NCBI GenBank assembly: GCA_021495925.1 | Contig: JAKEKT010000007.1 | Span: 372,001 to 436,000, forward strand | Direction of reading: 5' to 3' | Length of the DNA: 64,000 nucleotides | Source of the DNA: Diplodia intermedia | Lineage: Eukaryota; Ascomycota; Dothideomycetes; Botryosphaeriales; Botryosphaeriaceae | Shown: positions 1 to 9,523 of the stretch, piece after piece | Numbering within the stretch: position 1 is the stretch's first letter | How the letters are laid out: the number at the start of each line of letters is the position of its first letter | Program-made: the position numbers and the translations under genes | Notes under the pieces: generated by a model | What the model was told of the DNA's origin: nothing | The model's database searches: none | The model's input: the letters and a program-made list of their open reading frames with translations, nothing else

Positions 1-978
1 CCCCCCGAAACGCAAAAGCGGATCAAAGAGGGCAAGGCCGCACCAACCAAGAAGGAGAGGGCGAAGATCATCATGGACCAGAAGGCGAATACCATAGCCG
101 ATCTTGCTGCCCTGCTGAGGACGCACGATGAAGAAGGCCGTGTGCAGAAGCTGCGCGCAGAGGTCCAAGCATTGGAGGCGGCGCACAAGAGTCGCTTGGC
201 CGAGATTGAACAGGAAATGGCAGCAAAGAAGCTGGAGATGGATGATCCCAAGCTGAACGGTTCCACCCGGAAGCCTATCCTCGTAGTGTACAAGAGCTTG
301 AAGCGTGAAAAGGAGTTGCTTCTCAAGGGCGCGGAGCGTGAAGCGCTTCTCGAGAGCTTGCATGAAAAGGAGTCGCATCTCGAGAACTTGAAGCGTGAAA
401 AGGAGAAGCTGCTCAGCACCGAGGCGACACCAGAGGCGCTAGCGAAGGACGTCGAACTGGCGAACAAGGCAGAGAATGGCGGTCTGTTGAAGCTCGCCGA
501 AGAAATCAGAGAGGCGAACAAATTCCTGGCCACGGAGCTCCTCACCCCTAGGGCGAGGCGCGGTTGGGCACAGCGCGTAGAGGAGGCTCAAAGGGAACAG
601 AAGGAAATGTGGAGGGCGATCGAATCGGTGGGGGAAGAGGTGGCACGCAGGATGGCCAAGAGCGGCAGCAAGGCGCCTCCGCCCAAGGCTCTATGGGGGG
701 TCAATGGCGTCAGCATCAGGTGGGCAGACATGCTCGATGCTGACTATGCTGGGGAGTGGCCGGCGAAGGTTGTGCATGACACGCTTGGACTGGTGAGGCA
801 CTCGGCGCCAGACCCCAAGCGTGCAGCACCAGGCCTCTCAATTACGAATGCGGAATTTGAGCGCAAGCTGGCAAAGGAGGCAGAGCTCGAGACGGCAGAG
901 CTCGAGACGGCAGAGGAGGGCGAGACGGCAGAGCAGGGCGAGACGGCAGAGCAGGGCAAGAGGTCATCTGTGGTGTAA
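1..978 (+). CDS. Coiled-coil hypothetical protein, 5'-partial
   Basis: The frame is open from base 1 of the window, so the 5' end lies outside. The first in-frame ATG is at 73 (301 residues from there), but 24 codons precede it without a stop. I do not recognise the family. The protein is rich in Lys, Glu and Ala with heptad-like stretches from about residue 20 to 200 (counted from the ATG), consistent with a long coiled coil. One module, LKREKE, occurs twice 30 residues apart; the DNA of this repeat (297-315 and 387-405) is identical over 19 bp. The C-terminus is an acidic repeat of Glu-Thr-Ala-Glu units. A Trp-containing segment (ALWGVNGVSIRWADM) in the second half may be a small folded part. 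It ends about 230 bp before the ceramide synthase start on the same strand. No function can be assigned; reading frame and codon use look coding. Confidence 0.6.
   Translation, partial: PPETQKRIKEGKAAPTKKERAKIIMDQKANTIADLAALLRTHDEEGRVQKLRAEVQALEAAHKSRLAEIEQEMAAKKLEMDDPKLNGSTRKPILVVYKSLKREKELLLKGAEREALLESLHEKESHLENLKREKEKLLSTEATPEALAKDVELANKAENGGLLKLAEEIREANKFLATELLTPRARRGWAQRVEEAQREQKEMWRAIESVGEEVARRMAKSGSKAPPPKALWGVNGVSIRWADMLDADYAGEWPAKVVHDTLGLVRHSAPDPKRAAPGLSITNAEFERKLAKEAELETAELETAEEGETAEQGETAEQGKRSSVV
889..951 (+). repeat. Short tandem repeat in coding sequence
   Basis: The 12-mer GAGACGGCAGAG occurs four times (starts 889, 904, 922, 940) near the 3' end of the coiled-coil gene. It encodes repeated ETAE units. 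Spacing of 15-18 bp keeps the frame, so copy number could vary without disrupting the protein. Confidence 0.85.
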
Positions 979-1208
979 GATAATGATTTAATGGCGGATC
1001 ACATGCGTCGAACAGCGCCTAGGGCGAATCGGGAAACCGTGGACCCTGGCGGCGGTGAAGGGTGCGGCTAGGCGGAGCGCGGAAATTGCGGAGGTCGAGT
1101 CGTGCCCTGCCCGACCGCCGCTCTGCTGCTGATTTTCTGCCGCCGAGCTCCATATCGTCGACACTCGCCCTCCCGCCGTCCATCTGCCCTGCCGCTCTCC
1201 AGCCCAGC

Positions 1209-2714
1209 ATGGCCCGTTCCGACCAGACCGAGCCGTTTCCGCCCCTCCACCCGCTGCAGGAACCCTCGGCCCTCAGCGGTGCCGCGCGCCGCCGCCGAAA
1301 GAGCAGCAACCTTGGCGACGACCCCAGGGGAGATACCGGCACCGTGAGCCTTGCCACGGCCTTCGATACCCAGCCGCCCGCCGACGAGGTACGCCGTCTG
1401 TCCATGCTGCGCAGCAATGCCTGCCGCTGACCCTTTGCCTGCAGCGCTTCCCCAAGCAACACCGCCCCTCCAAGCGCCGCAAGGCCAAGTCTCTCATGCG
1501 CCGCTGGCTGAAGCTCTCCATCCGCCACACCTGGCTCAATCCGCTCATCCTCATCGTCGTCTTCCTCGCCGCCTATGCTACCAACCCCACCGACTCCAAC
1601 CCGCTGCATGCCGCCATCTTCCTGTCCTACCCTCTTGCCCGCGCTCCCGATGCCGACCCGGCCGCCCCGATACAGTATGGCAAGGGAGGCAGGGACTTCG
1701 CCTTCGTCGGCTTCTACATCATCGTCTTCTCCTTCACCCGCGAGTTCCTGATGCAGCGCTTGCTGCGCCCCATGGCCATCCGCTGCGGCATCAAGTCGCG
1801 CGCCAAGCAGGCACGCTTCATGGAGCAAGTCTACACCGCCATCTACTTTGGAATCTTTGGTCCGTTTGGCCTCTACGTCATGTCGCGCACGCCGGTGTGG
1901 TATTTCAACACCCGCGGCATGTACGAGGGCTTCCCGCACAAAACCCACGAGGCCGTGTTCAAGGCCTACTACTTGCTCCAGGCCAGCTACTGGGCCCAGC
2001 AGGCCATTGTCTTGCTTCTGATGCTTGAAAAGCCCCGCAAGGACTTCAAGGAGCTAGTCATGCATCACATCATCACCATCGCCCTCATCTGGTGCAGCTA
2101 CCGCTTCCACTTCACCTACATGGGTGTGGCTGTCTACATCACTCACGATATCAGCGACTTCTTCCTTGCCGTATGTCTCGATTCGCGTTCGATGCTCCTC
2201 GGTTGCTAACGGTCAACAGACATCCAAAACCCTAAACTACCTGGATTCACCCATCGTTGGGCCGTACTTTGGCCTGTTCATCTTCGTCTGGACCTACCTC
2301 CGCCACTTTATCAATCTCCGCATCCTCTGGTCCATGATCAACGGCGAATTCTCCTCGATCGGGCCCTTCGAGCTCAATTGGGAGACTCAGCAATACAAGT
2401 GCTGGATCTCGCAGTACATCACGTTTGCACTGCTTGCCAGTCTGCAGGCCGTCAACCTGTTCTGGCTGTTCTTGATCCTGCGCATTGCATACCGCTTTGT
2501 CGCGAGCTGGGGAGAGGTTGTCAAGGATGAGCGTAGCGATTACGACGAGAGCGAGAACGAATACGAGGCGCAAGAGAAGGCTGCCAATGGCAAGGCCATG
2601 GAAGCTGCCCCTCAAGTTCTCCTCAACGGCGAGCCAGTGTCGCCTGTAGAGGAGAAGGCAACGACGACGGCCACGGCTGCTGCGGCCAATGGAAAGCAAC
2701 GAAAGTCCAGGTAA
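1209..2714 (+). CDS. LAG1: Ceramide synthase (Lag1/Lac1 family, TLC domain)
   Basis: Acyl-CoA-dependent ceramide synthase, an ER multi-pass membrane enzyme that N-acylates sphingoid bases. Three exons: 1209-1388, 1445-2170 and 2220-2714, giving 466 residues. Introns of 56 and 49 bp (GTACGC and GTATGT donors; the second has a CTAAC branch site), both phase 0. The Lag1 motif is present at the end of exon 2 (HHIITIALIWCSYRFHFTY and HDISDFFLA), with the paired His and the HD..SD residues of the TLC domain. Several hydrophobic segments precede and follow it. The N-terminus is a Ser/Arg-rich cytosolic tail and the C-terminus is acidic then basic (ending GKQRKSR). The start at 1209 was chosen because exon 1 joins in frame to the conserved RHTWLNP region. 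The stop TAA lies inside a donor-like GTAAGG, so an alternative extended C-terminus is conceivable. Length fits the fungal family. Confidence 0.93.
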
Positions 2715-5700
2715 GGACGATTTAGTCCGTCACTCATGCGGTGAAGTGACGAGACCACCATTTCTTGTAATATGTCAACCTTTTCACGCCCCACGACCGC
2801 CGTTGGGGAGGACCGATACAAGGACAGTGGGGCTCCTTTCTCCTGTACAATATGAACCGTTCGCTTCTGGATCGCCCTGGAGACCAGGTTATTTCGGTAA
2901 TTGTCTCCCGCTCCGCACATATTGGATTGAGGTTGGCGGCGTCTTGCATTGGTATTCGCGCGTTAGCTCATGTTGTAATTAGAGGGCTGCTTCTTTCTTG
3001 TCCGCTTCAAAGGTCTTTCTTTTCTCTTTGAAGTGCTTGAAGCATGAGAAGTCTATCGTTAGGGACTGGATGGCAGAGGGACAGAACAGGAGGGACGAGA
3101 AACGGCCGAACGAAAGGAACGTGTAATGTGCGGGTGGTACATATGTTGGTATAACGAATCATACAAAACCAAAAGGCATTTCTGGGACACACGTATGATG
3201 GCTGCCGTAAAGTCCAGCCTTTTCCATGACCCTTCCGGCCCACAAGATTGCACAACAGCATATGATTCAGACACCAACCTCCCTTGCCTTCGAGCCTCAC
3301 CTCTGTCACACCCATCCTGCGCTTTCCAATCCCCGAAGTCAGCCCGCAAGGCGATCTCGCAGGCAACACAGTCATCTCACTGTACACCGTCCAAGCTTCT
3401 CGAACATACGTGGCCAAACAAAATGGCACGACATCCAATCTCCCCGCCTCGTCAGTCGTGCTCTTACGAAATGAGCTCACCATCGCACCAATACTTTGCC
3501 GCCCACATCACACATACAGGCAGAGCCTCTCTCCATCCTCGCGTCGTCGCGCACACACGAAGCTAACCACAACAGGCAATATTGCAGCGAGGGAAAGCCG
3601 AAGAACGCGCACGGCTCCCTCGTCGGCCTTGCTCCTGCTTCCTTCCCACCTCAACTCGTCCGTCGAGGGAAAAAAAAAAAAAAAAGAGACCGGCCGTACC
3701 GTACATACCCGGCCCGTTGCCGGCCCGGATTTTTTCTCTCCCTCTCTCTCTCTTTCCCCTCTCACTAGTCTGATTACATGGTCCCAACACCGTTCCTTCC
3801 GAGTTTCCGTAAACTTCCGCGCAGAGGAGACCGGCCGGCATGTAACGATGTATAGGTATTCCCGAGCTTCCCCGTCGCTCACGCTCCAATCCTTTCCGTG
3901 AGATCGGATCGGCCGAAAGCAAAAAGCACGTTCCGGTCGTGGCAACTGCGTTTGTTTTTTCTCCGGCGCCGCAGCCCATTATTGCCCGCGCCAGTACACG
4001 ACGACGGATCATCCATGGCACCGCTTAGTAGGCGGTGCCATGGATGGGGATATCGTGCGGCGGCGGTGTGAGGCAGTCGAGTTGCCGTGGGAGACTAGAT
4101 CACCGAGGGATTCAGTAGCTGGGGGCCTCGGACGGGGGAAGCGGAAGCGAGGATCACTATGCGTGAGGTTTTGATTTGTCATTGGAGAGGCTGAGGGAGG
4201 GGAAGAAAAGAGGCTGTGTGTTGTTTCGGAGTCCATGTTGAAAGAGACTCCTTGTGTGGCGGTGCTGGCCGGAACGCTGCGTTCCCGCAGATGCAAACCC
4301 CGGCTGCTGGGGCTCGGTCTGACCTGAATCTCACGTCGTTGCAGCGGAGTGAGGCTATGGTTGGGAAGAGGGTGTTCCATACTGGCTGGGCCCCTTCCCT
4401 TGTTTGAGATCGAGAGCGTAAGACGTGACGCACTTGATGAGTGTTCATTGTTATGTGAGAACTGCATCGGACAAGTCGTTGCCACAAGTGTGGCGAACAT
4501 AAGATGCATATGCTGCATACTCCAGTAGTGTATCTCATTTAGAGTTCATGTCAGTCCTCTTATACTTTCAAGGGGGCGTTTATGGCGGGTGCAACGGGTA
4601 GGGATCAACTCCTTACACTACAATTCGTGATCGTCATGGCCATCGCCGACGACGTATTTGGGAGGCCATTGGAAGTGTGGCAAATCTGACTACTCTCTGA
4701 GGGAAAGGCGACGACGTGAAGACCTTGGCACAGCTAGGCATGTCGCTTCCTCTGACCTCATGCGTATCACAGCGCCCCGGGCATGCAGCACCGATGCAAA
4801 CAAGAAAAGACAACAGCGGCCAGATAGGCAGGACGCGGGGTGATAGCGGGGTACGAACGAAGTAACGGTGTGGGATGTAGCAGTAGTGTGGCTGTGGGGC
4901 AATATTGCCTCCAGGGTCCAACGGCGCCGCACTACGGACCTTTGGCTGTTTCACCTCTCAACACATGATTCATTTTCTTACCTCGTGAATCTCTTTCCCC
5001 TGCGCCACCCTAAGGAGGCGAGCGATGGAGCGGGAGCTTCAATTCACCCCATCAGCAAGCTAGCTCGGCGTGGGAAGCCGGGGTGTCTCTCCTCCGCTTT
5101 GGGGTCCGGTCATGACCATGGAGCAGAAAAGTAGGGGAAAGGAAGACGACAGGGGTCGTGATAAACGATCAGTGGTAGAAGTGGCTGTGCTACTGCCAGC
5201 AGTTGCACACACTCTCTCACTCAGAATGTGGGTGAAGCGCAAGTTGCGGTTCACATCTGGCCTTACCCTCAGTCCTTGGCCAGGAACATGTCACGTCAGA
5301 CGAACTGTCCAAGACCGGAGAGCTTTCTCGAAAGTCTACAACAGTTGATACGTCAAAGACAAGATACCGATAGCCACACTTACAGAGCAAACAAAGCAGG
5401 AAATCAGACCTTGTGGGAATATGGAGGCCTTGTCGAGGAATGAAAGAGGCTGCTGCCTAGAACTGCGCAGCTTGCAGCGTCCTACGCATGAGAGAGTACC
5501 TATCGGCCCGTTCAACTCTCTCAACTACACGCTGGCAACATTCCTCTGAGTCGGAAGGCAAGCCACAGTGGGAGGGGCATTGAAGATGAAACATGCCATC
5601 AGCACGGCCACAGCACAAGGGTTCCATATCATCTCAGCGGGCTTCTCATTCGTGACAATCAAAAATCTTTGTTGATAATGAGGCCTCATATCGTTCGGCG

Positions 5701-6715
5701 GAAATGAAGAGGGCGATCAAACAAACCAATCACACCAACTGATAACCTTGACTGGCAGTGTGAAGATGGGAAAGAAGCATAAACGAAGCAGCAGACTTTG
5801 ATTAAACGAGTGTATTTAGTTTGTTTGCGTTTCATTCGTCCTCCACACTGTGCATCCTCCACCCCTGTGCTTCAACAAGCTGCATGTCTATCTAGCGCAC
5901 CGAAATACGCAATCACACACGCGTGCAATCCCCGTCCCACATGGCCCTCGGCTCAACAAAATCCCCTAAAACATTGCCTCCCAAGATATGCTTTTGATAA
6001 CAAGAGTCCGTCGTAACATTCCCGAGGATGAGAGAGATCGCGGTCGAGTGGAGAGTAGAACGCGGAAGGTTCATGGCCGGCGTGTCGGGAAATCAAGACA
6101 GATGCCAGGCAGTTCGAACAGTGGAAAATGCGACAAAAAACTCTCAAGCCACCCAAAACAAAAAACAGAACGAAGAACTGATCAGCCAACTTTTGACCCG
6201 CGCCGCACGCAAGCACACACGCTCGCAATGCAGGCTGATCTTTCGTTCATTGACGAAATCAAAACAAGAGGGGGAGAGATCGCTTCTGCCCCAAACCGCC
6301 TATGCGAAGCAATGTCTTCCAGAAGTCCTCCCATGCTGTTAAACTCTTCTTGCTGCTGTCCTTGGTTTGTGCTGTCCTTTCTGTATGCTGTAATCAACGC
6401 GCGCGTTTGCCTGGAATGCTTCCAGGAATAAAACAGACAAATCCCGATATGCTCGTCCGTTCCGAGGGCGCCCTTATGCTCCAAAACGCAAAGCGGAAAA
6501 AAAATAACACCGTGTCCATGAATGAAGTCGAAATACTACCACGCGGCATTTCGTTCGGGGGCGTGGTGACCCAAAGAAGTGAAACAGTCGTAACGTGCCA
6601 TCAACATGAAGGCCGGCTCCAGAGGTCGGCCAAAGGCTGCATTAGTCCAAATATGGATATTACCAGGTCGCGAGGAAGCCGAGACGAGAGCGGGATAGGC
6701 CGTGTCGATATACAT
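2715..6715. other. Intergenic gap between convergent genes
   Basis: About 4 kb between the 3' ends of the ceramide synthase gene and the proline/serine-rich gene. Many short open frames overlap on both strands, but none shows recognisable domains, consistent codon use or splice-linked partners. It contains an A15 run with CT-rich tracts (about 3670-3760) and a perfect hairpin at 4010-4046. The length is unusual for two 3' ends. Confidence 0.6.
4010..4046. repeat. Perfect inverted repeat, 15-bp arms, 7-nt loop
   Basis: Left arm CATCCATGGCACCGC (4010-4024), loop TTAGTAG (4025-4031), right arm GCGGTGCCATGGATG (4032-4046); the arms are exact complements. Transcribed from either strand it would form a stable GC-rich hairpin. 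No gene is recognised around it. It may be a remnant of a small inverted-repeat element, a structured RNA or a terminator-like hairpin. Confidence 0.9.
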
Positions 6716-9523
6716 TTATGAGCGCGGGCTTTGCTTGTTCTTCCAAAACTGCATCATCTTGCTGAGCCGCTTGGTCTTCTTGTGCTTCATGTCCTTCGGC
6801 TTGTCGGCGTGCTCGGACTGAGGCCTTTGCTCAATGGACAGCTTGCTCCTTTCTCCAAAAGAGCTGCCCACGAGTCTTGATAGACTGGCGATACTCGTGC
6901 GCTTGCGACGAGTGTCGTACGGCATGCTTGACATGGACGAAACAGACCCCATACGGTCACCGGGGCTCCGAGGCATGACGTAGGGGAAGTTTGCCTGTTG
7001 AGCGCTAGTCATGGTAGACCTGCTGCTTGTCAACGAAGGAACGTCGTCGACCGAGACACGGCACTCGGGTCCTGGCTCGCCCATTTGCATGGAGCGGGTG
7101 TCAGTGATGGAAGAAGCCGCAGTGCCCATCCTGGGAGTATCAAACGAGTTCTGAGCGCGGCCGAAATCAGGCGAGGAAAAGGCAGAGGTGCTCTGGGAAT
7201 CGGGAGAAAGAGCTGTCTGGGTCGGTGCTGGTACCGCCAGATGCAGAGCCTGCTCCGGCTCTCTAGACTCATCTCCCGTGGGGGTTATCGTCGAGTCGGA
7301 GGACCGGGTTACAGAGGATGTCCGAGGTTCCTCAGGCTCATCGGAAAGCTCGAAAGGACTAGGGGCGCGCGAGATGTCGAGGGGGTTGGTGCCAGGAGAG
7401 ATGGATGCGATTGTCCCGTTTGGTTGCGGGGAAGGTGCAAGGAACTCGAATGATGACTTGCTCTTCGCGAACGCGTCACTGAAGTTCCAGTTCATCGTAG
7501 TTCCGTCTTGGGGCTGGTCAGTCTCGACGACCTGAATCCCAGTGCCGGATTCATCCTCATCCTCGCTGGCAGAAGCCTCGACATCGGACGAGCTTTTACC
7601 ACTAGCCGGCGATGTTGCTTGTTCCTCCTCCCCTGATTCTTCTTCCTCCTCTTCCTCAAAGACGTCGGCCATGGTGGGGCCAGTGGCTGCAGTATTCCGA
7701 AATTCGAAAGGAGCAAGCTCCGGCGCACTCTCCGTCCTACGATGACCGGACATGACACTCATGCTGCTGTGCATCGGTCTCCGCTTCGCGGCCATACCAC
7801 GCGCTTGGGCACGTGGTGGCACTGGGCCTATTGTGGGTGTGTTGAACGGACCAAGCGCAGCATCAAGATCAATAGCCGGGCTCATGGCGTCGTTTTCCTG
7901 ACCCTCGAATTGCCTAGGCTTCCAGGAAGCGATGCTGGTATCCAGTTTAGGCCTAGAGTTCACAGGATGCGATGTCGGATTCACGATGGTTACAGTGTTG
8001 TCTTCATCAAAGTTTGGAGAAAGATCGTCAAGATCGACTTCGATGTCATCGTCCGCAAAGCTGGATTGGCTAGGGAGAGTGGGTGTCGATCCTCTGCGGG
8101 GAATTTCCTTCAGTTTCGAGCTGTGACGCTTCGACTTGCGGGTTATGATGGACGTGGCCCACGATTTCACTTTTCGCGGCTTCTTGCCGTGCGATTTACG
8201 GGGAGGAGTCGAAAGTGCTTTAACTTGGACGTCGGAGGGGCTGGGCTCAGCGGGCGAGGACATGGGCGACTCCGAGAGCACCGAGACGGAAGCCTCCGAG
8301 GTTGTTGCTGCAGATGCTGCAGAAATAGAGGAGTCGCTGTTCCGCTGTTCGGACCAGAAGAAGCTCCGCTTTTTTGCGTGACGAGCGGGGGAGCCGTTAG
8401 CAGGTGGCGAAATTTGCACATCTGGAAAGATGGCAGATCTTGGGCGTCTTGATTGGAGTAGTTCCCCAAAAGTCCCCTTGCCGGCGTCCTTTACGTCCAA
8501 AATTGCACCAGCCGTGCTAGGTCGCCCCGACTTGCTCTCCTTGTCAAAGGCGACAGAGAGATTGGGGCGAGCCATCCGAGCGGCGGACGGACTCGAGGCT
8601 CCACTCACAACGGAGGACAGACTGTTCGAGACCGAGTGACCACGGATTGTCGACATGGTGCTCTCCGTTTCCGATGAAACAGTCGAAAGCGGGCGGATAT
8701 ACTCAACAGTGTCGGCGAACCCGACGCGCGCACGGGACGGAGGTCGCTGAGAGAAGTCCAATCCAGCCTGATACGGGGTCGAGTTTGCAGAATCCGAAAT
8801 GTTGATAGCCGGGGGAGGGGTTTGGGTCTTGGGGAAAGGTGAAGGCTTCAATTCCTTTTCGATAGGCGTTGCCGGGGTGTTGTCGATACGGGGAATTTCA
8901 GGCACATTAGGCGCGTCCGCAGTGGTTGGTGGTTGGAGCAGGAAGGAGAGATCATGTGATGAAATGGCACCGGAACGACGGTGTGCATGTCCTCTCCTCC
9001 CTGCAGGTGGGCCAGGCTTCAGCGTTGAAAGCTGTGGAGGAAAGCCACCCTCGATCTTGGTCGGGCTTGAGCTCATGGGAACCATGGTGCCGCTCCGTCG
9101 GCTACCACCGCCGATGAACTCACTCGCACCACGCCTGTGCCCAAGGTTCTTCGACGGCGTCGTAGGAGAGTTGGACGTGGGAGTGTGCGGAGGAGTCGTA
9201 GTCGACGGGGCCGGCGTCAGGTTTGGTGTCCCAGGGTTGAAGCTGAAGTCGGGCAGAGCACTCGCGGAACGTCGCTTGCTGAAATCCGGGTTAGTGCGCC
9301 TGGCGGTTGGTAGGACCTGCAGCGAGGTAGGCCGGCGTCCAGAGGGCCGTTGATCGTCAGAAGGCGGTGAGTCTGGCGACGGCTGTGGGAAAACAAAGTG
9401 CGGGTTGGGAACCAGCTCGATGTGGTCGGCAGCGGCCAGGGAACGTCTCTGGTACAGCGGAGCGCCCATGTCAGAGGCCGGGGCCTGGGTAACAGGCTGT
9501 CGCGGGAGGGCGATTTGTGCCAT
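6716..9523 (-). CDS. Large disordered Pro/Ser-rich protein ('cell wall proline-rich' type)
   Basis: Single exon, 935 residues, starting MAQIALPRQPVTQAP. It resembles the conserved filamentous-fungal proteins usually annotated as 'cell wall proline rich protein', but I see no signal peptide or membrane segment, so a cytoplasmic scaffold or signalling role is at least as likely. Almost the whole chain is low-complexity Ser/Pro/Thr. Conserved-looking blocks are GHRRGASEFIGG (about 128-139) and RRGHAHRRSGAISSHDLSFL (about 176-195). An acidic patch of Glu/Asp/Ser lies near 615-660, and the C-terminus is basic (HKKTKRLSKMMQFWKNK). Two sites match the HxRxxS consensus of LATS/NDR kinases (HRRGAS and HRRTES). 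Upstream there is no nearby gene. Family assignment is from remembered motif resemblance; molecular function is unknown. Confidence 0.8.
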   Translation of the reverse strand: MAQIALPRQPVTQAPASDMGAPLYQRRSLAAADHIELVPNPHFVFPQPSPDSPPSDDQRPSGRRPTSLQVLPTARRTNPDFSKRRSASALPDFSFNPGTPNLTPAPSTTTPPHTPTSNSPTTPSKNLGHRRGASEFIGGGSRRSGTMVPMSSSPTKIEGGFPPQLSTLKPGPPAGRRGHAHRRSGAISSHDLSFLLQPPTTADAPNVPEIPRIDNTPATPIEKELKPSPFPKTQTPPPAINISDSANSTPYQAGLDFSQRPPSRARVGFADTVEYIRPLSTVSSETESTMSTIRGHSVSNSLSSVVSGASSPSAARMARPNLSVAFDKESKSGRPSTAGAILDVKDAGKGTFGELLQSRRPRSAIFPDVQISPPANGSPARHAKKRSFFWSEQRNSDSSISAASAATTSEASVSVLSESPMSSPAEPSPSDVQVKALSTPPRKSHGKKPRKVKSWATSIITRKSKRHSSKLKEIPRRGSTPTLPSQSSFADDDIEVDLDDLSPNFDEDNTVTIVNPTSHPVNSRPKLDTSIASWKPRQFEGQENDAMSPAIDLDAALGPFNTPTIGPVPPRAQARGMAAKRRPMHSSMSVMSGHRRTESAPELAPFEFRNTAATGPTMADVFEEEEEEESGEEEQATSPASGKSSSDVEASASEDEDESGTGIQVVETDQPQDGTTMNWNFSDAFAKSKSSFEFLAPSPQPNGTIASISPGTNPLDISRAPSPFELSDEPEEPRTSSVTRSSDSTITPTGDESREPEQALHLAVPAPTQTALSPDSQSTSAFSSPDFGRAQNSFDTPRMGTAASSITDTRSMQMGEPGPECRVSVDDVPSLTSSRSTMTSAQQANFPYVMPRSPGDRMGSVSSMSSMPYDTRRKRTSIASLSRLVGSSFGERSKLSIEQRPQSEHADKPKDMKHKKTKRLSKMMQFWKNKQSPRS

